Shown one piece after another: positions 22,790-29,887 of a DNA stretch of 50,208 nucleotides. Made by a program: the position numbers and the translations under genes. Origin of the DNA: an uncultured Clostridium sp. (lineage in GTDB: Bacteria; Bacillota; Clostridia; Lachnospirales; Lachnospiraceae); contig CANPMS010000011.1 in assembly GCA_947575275.1 (NCBI GenBank), forward strand, positions 1 to 50,208, in the 5' to 3' direction. The notes under the pieces were generated by a model, which did not search any database, was not told where the DNA came from, and was given only the letters and a program-made list of their open reading frames with translations. Position 1 is the stretch's first letter, and every line of letters begins with the position of its first letter.

Positions 22790-24099
22790 GACTGGAAATG
22801 TTAACAGCAGACAGGCTGTGTTTTTGTGCATTGGAAATTTTTATGTTGTCCAGCTTTTTTCATTCCATGTTTAAGCTGCGTGTCAGCAGCAAACGATTTA
22901 CTACATACTTTATGATTGCCACGGCGGCAGTTTTTATAGGAAATTCCTTTGGCAGCCCTATGCTGAACCTGATGTTAAATCCAGTGATATTTATAGTCTT
23001 TATTATGGCAGCCTTCCGTATCACCCTGAACTGCGGCATCGTTTACACCTTGATTTTTTATATTATTTTTGGCGGAAAGGAAGTTGCCTTTGAGCTTTTA
23101 TACCGATTAATGTCTATGGTTACGGTGTTTTCCGTTCCGCCGTGGTTTACGCCCCATGGAATGCCATATCTGGTGATTGAGTATATTTTTGCAATTTTGT
23201 TTTTGCTGTTTATAGAGCAGTTTACCAGCAAGATTGAGGTAAATAGAAGTGATAAATTCTGCTGGTATCTTCTGATTATGCCTGTTGCATCTCTGGCTAT
23301 TCTGATCAGTTATTTACATATTGATTCTCCGCAATCTGATTTTGTTGCTTTTATGATGTGTGGAGGCGCTTTTTTACTGTATTTCTCCAATGCGGCAATT
23401 TTTATTATTCTGGAAAAATTCACGGAGGCTATGGAGCAGATTAAGCTGATTCAATTATCGGATTTGAAAAAGGATATGGAAAAAACCAATTATGAAAGTA
23501 TTGATAAAGCCAACTCCATTTACAGGAAATATCTGCATGATATGCACACTTATTTCAATCAGTTCAGGAATCTGGCGGCGAAGGGAGAAAATCAAACGAT
23601 TGTTAATATTATTGATGAACTGGAGGGAAAGCTGCAGATCGAGGCGCAGGGTATTATTTACAGCGGCGATACGGTTTTAAACGTTCTGCTTACAGAGTAT
23701 GCCGGCCGGGCAAGGGAGCAGAACATCCATATGACGATCTCTCTGGAGGATAATCTAAACCTGGGGTTTATTTCAGATGGAGACAAAATTTCCATGTTTG
23801 GCAATTTGTTGGCCAATGCGCTGGAGGCAGCGCAAAAGTGCAGGGAGGAGGAGAGGTATATTGAGGTGCAGATATACATGGGAAACTCTTACTTTCTTAT
23901 TTTCAGGGCAGAAAACAGTTGTATCAAGGGGATTTGCAGAAATGGCAGCCATTTTGTGACCACAAAGCAGGATGGGGAGAATCATGGACTGGGCATTAGA
24001 ATTGTGGAAGAGCTGGCTGAAAAATATGGCGGGACGCTGCAGTCGGAGGCATCTGGTAAATCCTTTACTTCAATTCTGATGCTTTCCACTTATCAGTAG
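22786..24099 (+). CDS. agrC: AgrC-like sensor histidine kinase (GHKL)
   Basis: A 437-residue membrane kinase. About six hydrophobic segments fill the first 215 residues. A dimerisation/His region follows (KYLHDMHTYFNQFRNLA, with the likely phospho-His in LHDM), then a GHKL ATPase with N-box NLLANALEAAQKC and G2 NHGLGIRIVEELAEKYGG. Family knowledge: the membrane part binds the secreted cyclic peptide and the kinase part phosphorylates AgrA. Translationally coupled to agrA. Confidence 0.9.
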   Translation: MRLEMLTADRLCFCALEIFMLSSFFHSMFKLRVSSKRFTTYFMIATAAVFIGNSFGSPMLNLMLNPVIFIVFIMAAFRITLNCGIVYTLIFYIIFGGKEVAFELLYRLMSMVTVFSVPPWFTPHGMPYLVIEYIFAILFLLFIEQFTSKIEVNRSDKFCWYLLIMPVASLAILISYLHIDSPQSDFVAFMMCGGAFLLYFSNAAIFIILEKFTEAMEQIKLIQLSDLKKDMEKTNYESIDKANSIYRKYLHDMHTYFNQFRNLAAKGENQTIVNIIDELEGKLQIEAQGIIYSGDTVLNVLLTEYAGRAREQNIHMTISLEDNLNLGFISDGDKISMFGNLLANALEAAQKCREEERYIEVQIYMGNSYFLIFRAENSCIKGICRNGSHFVTTKQDGENHGLGIRIVEELAEKYGGTLQSEASGKSFTSILMLSTYQ

Positions 24100-24115
24100 G
24101 AAAAATTCGATAGGT

Positions 24116-24141
24116 TAAAATCGGTGTTTTTAATGTATGAT
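24116..24141 (+). promoter_or_regulatory. Putative AgrA operator upstream of agrD
   Basis: The motif TAAAAT-N6-TTTTAATGTATGAT occurs here and, with identical spacing, at 25049-25074. Read on the minus strand, TACATTAAA resembles a LytTR half-site. It ends 36 bases before a consensus TATAAT (24177-24182) that lacks a good -35, as expected of an activator-dependent promoter. Confidence 0.5.
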
Positions 24142-24213
24142 TTGGGAAGTCCTCTTTCCTTTATTGGAAATAGTTGTATAATTAATCTGCAAAAAATTAG
24201 AGGAGGAATTAGA

Positions 24214-24390
24214 ATGAAAAAAATGATTGAAATGTTAAAGAGAGGGTATATCAACCTTATGATGGGCGGGTTGGGTTTTGCCAACGCGTGTGCAATGGCT
24301 GCAATGACCAGCTCTGTGAATACGGCCTGCATATGGGCGCATCATCAGCCGAAGGTTCCCGAGGAGGCAAAGAGCTTCCGTAAATTTTAA
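24214..24390 (+). CDS. agrD: AgrD-like autoinducer peptide precursor
   Basis: A 58-residue precursor in the usual three parts: an amphipathic leader (MKKMIEMLKRGYINLMMGG), a central core with the ring cysteine in NTACIWAH, and an acidic tail HQPKVPEEAKSF. The tail matches the QPKxPEE recognition region of clostridial AgrD. By analogy with Clostridium perfringens AgrD (TSACLWFT before HQPEEP), the mature peptide is probably NTACIWAH or a trimmed form, with a five-residue thiolactone ring C-I-W-A-H. AGAGGAGG precedes the ATG. Its stop overlaps the agrB start as TAATG. Confidence 0.9.
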   Translation: MKKMIEMLKRGYINLMMGGLGFANACAMAAMTSSVNTACIWAHHQPKVPEEAKSFRKF

Positions 24391-24956
24391 TGTTTAGTAA
24401 ACTATCAGGCTTTATTGTGGATTGGCAGATTCAAAAAGGACGCCTGTCGGAGAAAGAACAAGCAATTTACCAGTACGGATATGAGCTGCTGCTAAACCAG
24501 ATAGTTAATATTCTGCTTGCAGTTGTGATTGCAATTCTTTTTCACGATTTATGGACGGTGTTATTGTTTTTGGGCTGCTATATTCCGCTGCGGTCCTATG
24601 CAGGCGGGTATCATGCGAATACAAATTTTGGATGTACTGTTGTTTCGGCATTTATGCTTTGTATGCTGTGTTGGTTTATGAGGCTGCCTGTGGCCCAATG
24701 GCTCAGCAGGATTTATCCAATATGTTTTTTAATATCGGGGTGTTGTATTTTTGCATATGCGCCTGTTCAGGACAAAAACAAACCTTTGGATTACATAGAG
24801 ATTGCCCGCTATAAGCAAAGAAGCCGGTTGCTGTGGAGTATTGAAACATTGGTGGGAATGGGACTTTTCCTGCTGGGGTTTCCATATGGAGTAGTAATCG
24901 CAGCCAGCCATATAATTTTGTCAATTATTTTATATGTGGGTTATGTATGGGGTTAG
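24390..24956 (+). CDS. agrB: AgrB-like peptide-processing membrane protease
   Basis: A 188-residue integral membrane cysteine endopeptidase. The signature RSYAGGYHANTNFGC supplies the catalytic His and, seven residues later, Cys. Several hydrophobic helices follow, and the family KNKPLD motif is present near residue 128. It removes the AgrD tail and forms the thiolactone ring. Gene order here is A-C-D-B, unlike the staphylococcal B-D-C-A. A strong terminator follows 20 bases after the stop. Confidence 0.93.
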   Translation: MFSKLSGFIVDWQIQKGRLSEKEQAIYQYGYELLLNQIVNILLAVVIAILFHDLWTVLLFLGCYIPLRSYAGGYHANTNFGCTVVSAFMLCMLCWFMRLPVAQWLSRIYPICFLISGCCIFAYAPVQDKNKPLDYIEIARYKQRSRLLWSIETLVGMGLFLLGFPYGVVIAASHIILSIILYVGYVWG

Positions 24957-24976
24957 CAAAAATTACAGATATTCAG

Positions 24977-25003
24977 GAGAGCCGGCTTGACCGGCTCTCT
25001 TTT
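24977..25003 (+). terminator. Intrinsic terminator of the agr operon
   Basis: GAGAGCCGG pairs perfectly with CCGGCTCTC across a 5-base loop, followed by TTTT. Confidence 0.9.
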
Positions 25004-25048
25004 GCTATCCGGAAGCCTCCTCTTCGACAAGAAGTGACATACAAATGC

Positions 25049-25074
25049 TAAAATAAGAAATTTTAATGTATGAT
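25049..25074 (+). promoter_or_regulatory. Second copy of the agrD upstream motif
   Basis: TAAAAT (25049-25054), six bases, then TTTTAATGTATGAT (25061-25074): identical in sequence and spacing to the element before agrD. A -10-like TAAAGT lies at the same 36-base distance. On the minus strand TACATTAAA-N12-AGCATTTGT reads as a plausible LytTR direct repeat. Confidence 0.5.
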
Positions 25075-25152
25075 ATTAGCATTTATATTGAAAGAAATTT
25101 CAGGAAATGTAAAGTAATAGAAAAAGGATTAAAACAGGGGGTAATTATACAA

Positions 25153-25551
25153 ATGAAAAAAATTTGGTTAGTAATCGTGGCAGGCTTCGTGGCAGGCTTT
25201 CTGCTGGCAGGAATTCAAAATGCAGAGGTATCGGGGATGGAGCGAAATAACCTGCAAAGCGAGGATGGTCAAGGAAGCAGTTTAAGCGTGGAATCGTCTG
25301 ATAGGGATGATTATGCAAGGCTTCTGCTGATAGGGCGCCCAGGGTCTGGACCTGACGCTCCCAGCTATGCAGTCGGGAATGCAATGACAATTTACGAAGA
25401 AATGTCCGTCCTGGCGGACTTTAGAGATTCTGTTCCGCCAGTCCATGTTGTTTTTGCTGTATTTTTTGCTGTTGTTACTGTTTTGGTTATCCGTTCAGTG
25501 AAAAAAGCTGAACGGATGGAGGAAGATGATACGCTGATTGTTTGGGCGTAA
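25153..25551 (+). CDS. Small membrane protein of unknown function next to agr
   Basis: A 132-residue protein with an N-terminal hydrophobic segment (KKIWLVIVAGFVAGFLLAG), a polar, Ser/Asp-rich middle, and a second hydrophobic segment (HVVFAVFFAVVTVLVI) before a charged cytoplasmic-type tail ending DDTLIVWA. The start at 25153 is chosen at MKKIW, which follows AGGGGGT; an upstream in-frame ATG lies within the putative operator. The shared motif suggests it is an agr target. No family recognised. Confidence 0.6.
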   Translation: MKKIWLVIVAGFVAGFLLAGIQNAEVSGMERNNLQSEDGQGSSLSVESSDRDDYARLLLIGRPGSGPDAPSYAVGNAMTIYEEMSVLADFRDSVPPVHVVFAVFFAVVTVLVIRSVKKAERMEEDDTLIVWA

Positions 25552-25741
25552 AACAGGGAGAGCAGTTTCTGTTTTTAGCTGGAGGCTATATGGGAGACTG
25601 GCAAATGTAAAGATTTCATTCAGAGAAGTAAAAAACAGTAAAAAACATGTCGATTTTTAGCATTGCCATTGAGTTGTCTTGAATTTTATGGTAAATAAAA
25701 ATGCTGACAAAGTGTTTTGTGCCTTTGGAAGCAGGGATTAA

Positions 25742-25757
25742 CTGATTGTCCAATCAG
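25742..25757. promoter_or_regulatory. 16-bp palindrome upstream of the first Hcp-like gene
   Basis: CTGATTG-TC-CAATCAG is a perfect inverted repeat ending 41 bases before the start codon. It is flanked by two copies of GCCTTTGGA (25722 and 25764 regions). It could be an operator or a small leader hairpin. I see no convincing sigma-A promoter in 25552-25798. Confidence 0.4.
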
Positions 25758-25798
25758 GCATAAGCCTTTGGAGATAAAAAACAAAGGAGGAAAATAAT

Positions 25799-26230
25799 AT
25801 GGGATTTCGTATGAAAATCACCGGAGGTGTAGAGGAAGCTGCATTTGACGAAAAAAGCATTACCAAAGTGGTATTTGACTCACAATCCACCCAGGATTCC
25901 AATGCCAGAGCAACCGATTTTGGTCTGGGAGTGAAGGTGTGGGGCAAGATGCTCTATAAGGTAGGAGGAGAAGGCGGGGATGCCACACTGGCGCTGGCAA
26001 AGTGGTCTCAGGTGCCATCCGAGAAAGCGGACTGTTACCGCAATGCGCAGATTACCGTGGTATCTGCCGGGCAAATTGTACGCCAATTCTCTCTCCCCAA
26101 TGCGTTTGTGGTGGAATACAGTGAGGAGGTGGACGACGAGAGCGGAGTAGGCACCTTTTACATCCATATGCGTGAGAAGAAGGACGAGAACGACAAAGTA
26201 ACAATTGAAGGCGGATTTAATGGAGAATAA
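25799..26230 (+). CDS. Hcp/tail-tube-like protein 1
   Basis: A 143-residue beta-rich protein, first gene of the effector island, with a strong AAAGGAGG site. It is homologous to the next gene: both share DSNARxxD, WSQVPSEKADCYRNAQITVV-like and FVVEYSEE...GVGTFxxxxxEKKD segments. Database entries for this type are often called membrane-associated protease, but length, position before VgrG-like genes and the twofold beta pattern fit an Hcp or phage tail-tube fold better (inference). It would form the tube on which spike and effectors are mounted. Confidence 0.65.
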   Translation: MGFRMKITGGVEEAAFDEKSITKVVFDSQSTQDSNARATDFGLGVKVWGKMLYKVGGEGGDATLALAKWSQVPSEKADCYRNAQITVVSAGQIVRQFSLPNAFVVEYSEEVDDESGVGTFYIHMREKKDENDKVTIEGGFNGE

Positions 26231-26260
26231 AGAAAGAGACGAAAGGAGTACATACAGATT

Positions 26261-26689
26261 ATGTCCTATACAGTAAAAATTGAAGGTGCAGAGCCTTTTG
26301 AGATAGCAAAAGAGTGTGTAAAGAGTGTAAAGTTTACAACAGATATTCCGCTTGATTCCAATGCCCGAACGAAAGATGTGGGAGCAACAATGGAAATCAC
26401 AGGACGTATCCTGACGGCAACGGACGGAGACCCGTTCGACAGCACCAGGAAACTGGCCCAGTGGTCGGCGGTTCCGGCGGAGCGGGCAGACTGCTACCGG
26501 AAGGTGACTGTGGAGCATGTGGCGGCAGGAATCATGGAGAGAAAATATTATTTCCCCAACGCGTTTGTGGTGGATTACAAAGAGGATTTCGGAGATGCAG
26601 AGGGCGTAGGAACCTTTACATTAACAATTAAACAGAAAAAGGACAAGCTGGCACAGCTTACAGTGGAGGGTGGATACCCAGCTGCATAG
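26261..26689 (+). CDS. Hcp/tail-tube-like protein 2
   Basis: A 142-residue paralogue of the preceding protein (MSYTVKIEGAEPF; IPLDSNARTKD; WSAVPAERADCYRKVTVEHV; FPNAFVVDYKEDFGDAEGVG). Two paralogous tube proteins could build a mixed tube or serve different cargos. It is 30 bases downstream with its own AAAGGAG site, and a stem-loop follows the stop. No catalytic motif of a protease is visible. Confidence 0.65.
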   Translation: MSYTVKIEGAEPFEIAKECVKSVKFTTDIPLDSNARTKDVGATMEITGRILTATDGDPFDSTRKLAQWSAVPAERADCYRKVTVEHVAAGIMERKYYFPNAFVVDYKEDFGDAEGVGTFTLTIKQKKDKLAQLTVEGGYPAA

Positions 26690-26696
26690 CTGCCGA

Positions 26697-26740
26697 AAAA
26701 CAGGGGTACATCGGGACGAAACAGGTGTATTCCCTGTTTT
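26697..26740 (+). terminator. Stem-loop after the Hcp-like pair, likely partial terminator
   Basis: AAAACAGGG (26697-26705) pairs with CCCTGTTTT (26732-26740), extendable by TACA/TGTA. The T-tract is short. It could stabilise or partly terminate the tube-protein mRNA so that tube subunits outnumber the spike proteins made from the downstream genes. Confidence 0.55.
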
Positions 26741-26807
26741 CATATGATGGAAGCTTATGAAGCGCTGGAAGACGCAGATAGGAGAAGTAAGGAGGGAGGA
26801 GTAATTG

Positions 26808-27296
26808 ATGTTCCAGATACAAGAGGATACCAGGATTATGAATCAGATTTATTTTACAGCTACTGGTTTTCTGCCCAGAAGGCTGGAACTGTATAAGGAG
26901 AACTTTTATAAACTGCCTGACACGGTCGCCTTTTCGGTTCAGATGGGCGAATTTACACCTTTTCCTGACATTATTCTGTCTCCTTACCCATTGGTCTCGG
27001 AGATGGTCATGAAAGTTATGCAGATGTACCGGGTGGAATTCTTTTACAGGCGCGCAATCCTTGTAGAACGGAAGTCTTTGGAAAGCAAGCCTTATTATCT
27101 TCTTGATTTGGAGCAGGAGGCAGAGCGGTTGTACCGGGATTTTGTGTTAAAGGAGTTAGATGATTCTGTTCAATGCTTTTTATCCCTTGATTTTGCAGAG
27201 AGTATTTTGCGCAGGGGTGCAAAAGGAATCATATTAAAAGAGATAAAGGAGATGAAAACTGATGAGAGAACGGCAGATAAGACTGGAACCATTTGA
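26808..27296 (+). CDS. Unknown protein of the injection-type gene cluster
   Basis: A 162-residue soluble protein, rich in aromatic and charged residues and without signal or membrane segment. A very strong GGAGGGAGGAG site precedes ATG 26808. It overlaps the following VgrG-like gene by 35 bases, implying coupled synthesis. Position between tube and spike genes suggests an adaptor, chaperone or tube-to-spike connector. I do not recognise the family. Confidence 0.6.
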   Translation: MFQIQEDTRIMNQIYFTATGFLPRRLELYKENFYKLPDTVAFSVQMGEFTPFPDIILSPYPLVSEMVMKVMQMYRVEFFYRRAILVERKSLESKPYYLLDLEQEAERLYRDFVLKELDDSVQCFLSLDFAESILRRGAKGIILKEIKEMKTDERTADKTGTI

Positions 27297-28620
27297 GACC
27301 CTTTCTGTATTGGATTATGAGATGATTCAGGAGCCCAATCATCATGGAAAGGCAAACATTACTGTCCAAATCAATGCAGACAGGGAAGCGGAGTACCTGT
27401 CCATGGCAAAAGGTGAAACGAATATGTGGATTAAGGTGTCCGCGGAATGTGAAGAAGGGGAAAGAATCACCCTGTTTTATGGAATTTTACATCGTATGAT
27501 GATGCACAAGCAGGGAAGCACAACGACCATGGAGCTGGAGCTGGTAACCGGAACCATCCTGCTGGAGGGGAAAGCGCATTTTCGTACCTTTCAGAAAGAC
27601 GGAACAACATACCGGGAATTAGTGGACATATGCAATGATGAATATGACGATGCAGCAACGATTATGACTGTCGGCAGAGAGCGTGTGCTGCCGCGTTTTG
27701 TGCTCCAGTATAAAGAGAGTGACTGGACATTTCTGAAGCGGGTTTGTGCCATGGCAGGCGGAATGCTTATGCCGGCAAACACAGTAAAGGGGATAAAATA
27801 TTTTTTCGGAATGCCAAACAGCGGGGAGAGCACAGAGCTTGATACAGACAGTTATACACTGCTTCAGGGTGAGACCACTTCCTATAAAGTGGAAAGCCGT
27901 GACATCTGTTCCATAGGAGAGTCCGTGCGGTTTCTTGGAAAACAGCTTTCTATCTGGAAGATGGAGTCAAAGATGAGGGGAAACGAGCTGTACCATACCT
28001 ATTATCTTGGGAATAACATCCAAAAGACAGGGAAGGAGCAGGAAAAATATCAGGAGCACATGATTGGGGCCTCTCTGTACGGGAAGGTGCTGGCGGTAGA
28101 TGGAGAAAAGGTAAAGATAGAGCTGGCGGGGGATGAAAATAAAGAAAAAAGCGGTTCCAGATGGTTTGCTTTTTCTACGGTTTATTCTTCCCCCGATGGA
28201 GCCGGGTGGTATTGTATGCCGGAAATCGGAGATACCGTGCGGCTTCATATCCCCTCGTCAAATGAAGCAGAAGCCTATGTGTGCAGTGCAGTACATGAAA
28301 ATGAAGGCGGGGGAATCAGGGTAAATCCACAGGAGAAGATATGGAGGAATTGTCATGGCAAAGAGATACGCCTGACGCCGGACAGGATTCTGATGACGAA
28401 TAATAAAGGTACGTCCATCGAAATTTCCGACAGTGATGGAATCCATATTAAGAGCAGCGGAGCGGTCAATATGAAAGCACAGGGAAGAATGCAGCTCAGC
28501 AGTGAAAATTCCGGAATCGAGCTGACTGCTTCTAACCGTATCCTCATTCAGCAGGGACAGGCAGAGATGGTTTTGCAGGATGGCGTTCGGATTCGGGGCG
28601 CAAAGGTGAATATTATGTAA
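27262..28620 (+). CDS. VgrG/gpD-like spike protein 1
   Basis: A 452-residue protein with the VgrG/phage late-control layout. An N-terminal gpD-like region contains YRELVDICNDEYDD and VLQYKESDWTFLKRVCAMAGG (the family ESDWxFLxRLAxxxG motif). An OB-fold/gpV-like segment around residues 270-360 includes GKVLAVDGEKVKIEL and WYCMPEIGDTVRLHIPS. The C-terminal beta-helix-like repeat stretch (IEISDSDGIHIKSSGAVNMK) is typical of spike needles. Proteins of this kind form the puncturing trimer of type VI, phage or extracellular contractile injection machines. It has no fused effector domain. Confidence 0.8.
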   Translation: MRERQIRLEPFETLSVLDYEMIQEPNHHGKANITVQINADREAEYLSMAKGETNMWIKVSAECEEGERITLFYGILHRMMMHKQGSTTTMELELVTGTILLEGKAHFRTFQKDGTTYRELVDICNDEYDDAATIMTVGRERVLPRFVLQYKESDWTFLKRVCAMAGGMLMPANTVKGIKYFFGMPNSGESTELDTDSYTLLQGETTSYKVESRDICSIGESVRFLGKQLSIWKMESKMRGNELYHTYYLGNNIQKTGKEQEKYQEHMIGASLYGKVLAVDGEKVKIELAGDENKEKSGSRWFAFSTVYSSPDGAGWYCMPEIGDTVRLHIPSSNEAEAYVCSAVHENEGGGIRVNPQEKIWRNCHGKEIRLTPDRILMTNNKGTSIEISDSDGIHIKSSGAVNMKAQGRMQLSSENSGIELTASNRILIQQGQAEMVLQDGVRIRGAKVNIM

Positions 28621-28632
28621 GAGGGAGGTCTT

Positions 28633-29874
28633 ATGGTAGTTTTAGATGATTTGAGCGTGGAAACGGAAATCCCCATAAAGAAAGTAACTGATATGCAGGT
28701 CTTATGGCAGATGAATGAACATATGGAGTTTTACATATATGGTTTTTTGGATTATACCGATAAAAATGTAATCTTCAGGAGTTATCAGGGCAGTTCGGTT
28801 CGGGTGATATATAAGGGAAACTGCCTGTTTGCCGGCGCTGTAACGGATACGGAATTGAGGGCGGAGGGAAATATATACGAAATCCGAATATGGGGAAGCT
28901 CGGCCACTAAGAAGCTGGATCAGGAAATTCACAGCGAGATGTTTCAGAACGTTTCCATCACTTATCAGCACATGATTCGTGAACTGGTATTGGGAGCGGG
29001 AGGGCAGGTAATCTGCACGGTTGGAAATCAGGCGCTTGGGAAACCGAGGCTTTGTTATGAGGAGACTGTGTGGCAGTTTGCAAAACGTATGGCCAGTCAC
29101 TTTCATAGCTGTATTATGCCGGACACTAAGACAGGAGGAGCCAATTTCTGGTTCGGTATACGGGAAGGGGAAAAAAGAACGGAGTGCAGCCTGCTCTGCG
29201 AAGGGATAGAGCTGAAAAAAAAGCCGGATAAAGGAGATTTCATTACAAGTTACCAAATGCGTGGGACGGAAGATTATGATCTGGGAGACAGCATCTGGCT
29301 GGATAATGCCTGGAGGACGATTTATAAAAAAGAGGTTCGGCTGGAGCGGGGAGAAGTCATCTTTTCTTATGGCGCTGCCAGAAAGGAAGAAATAAAAACG
29401 GAAACGTATGACCAGAAAAAAATCACGGGGTTATGCCTGAAGGGGAGCGTAGAGCGGGCGGAGAAAGAGCATGTCTATATCCGGCTTGACATAGATAAAA
29501 AGTCGGGAGAATATGGGTTTATGTGGCGTCCGGAAACCGGAACGGGACTGTATGCCATGCCGGAGCCGGGAGCGGAAGCGGAGATTTATTTTATGGAAGC
29601 AGATGAGAGCAGCGTGACAGCAATCCGTTGTGGAAAGAGCAAAAGTGCGGAGAATGATGAAAAAAAGCTGGAACTGCCAGATGGCGCAAAAATGATTCTA
29701 AATGACACGGGAGTCAGGATGCAGATGGAGGGCAGAGTGGATTTGTTGGACAACCGTATTGAGATTGCGGCAAAACAGGGAATTGAAATATCTGCATCCG
29801 GGAAGATAAAGTTAAGCTCTAAAATTCTGGAAATTGATTCACAGAATGAGATAAAGGCTATTACAGACAGATAA
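28633..29874 (+). CDS. VgrG/gpD-like spike protein 2
   Basis: A 413-residue, diverged paralogue of the preceding spike protein. It keeps the domain order: a receptor-like N-terminus, the ETVWQFAKRMASHF motif in the place of ESDWxFLxRL, an OB-like segment (GSVERAEKEHVYIRLDID ... LYAMPEPGAEAEIYFME) and a C-terminal needle-like repeat (IEIAAKQGIEISASGKIKLS). AGGGAGG precedes the start, 12 bases after gene 1. Two non-identical spikes in one operon could make a heterotrimer or alternative spikes. Confidence 0.75.
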   Translation: MVVLDDLSVETEIPIKKVTDMQVLWQMNEHMEFYIYGFLDYTDKNVIFRSYQGSSVRVIYKGNCLFAGAVTDTELRAEGNIYEIRIWGSSATKKLDQEIHSEMFQNVSITYQHMIRELVLGAGGQVICTVGNQALGKPRLCYEETVWQFAKRMASHFHSCIMPDTKTGGANFWFGIREGEKRTECSLLCEGIELKKKPDKGDFITSYQMRGTEDYDLGDSIWLDNAWRTIYKKEVRLERGEVIFSYGAARKEEIKTETYDQKKITGLCLKGSVERAEKEHVYIRLDIDKKSGEYGFMWRPETGTGLYAMPEPGAEAEIYFMEADESSVTAIRCGKSKSAENDEKKLELPDGAKMILNDTGVRMQMEGRVDLLDNRIEIAAKQGIEISASGKIKLSSKILEIDSQNEIKAITDR

Positions 29875-29887
29875 TGGAGGGGTTATT

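Noticed and set aside
25799..26689. Membrane-associated protease annotation for the two tube-like proteins
   Set aside because: No membrane segment and no protease active-site motif is visible; context and fold pattern favour an Hcp/tail-tube role.
26744..26896. A 50-codon frame overlapping the start of the 162-residue gene
   Set aside because: It starts inside the stem-loop flank without a ribosome binding site, and the overlapping frame has a very strong site.
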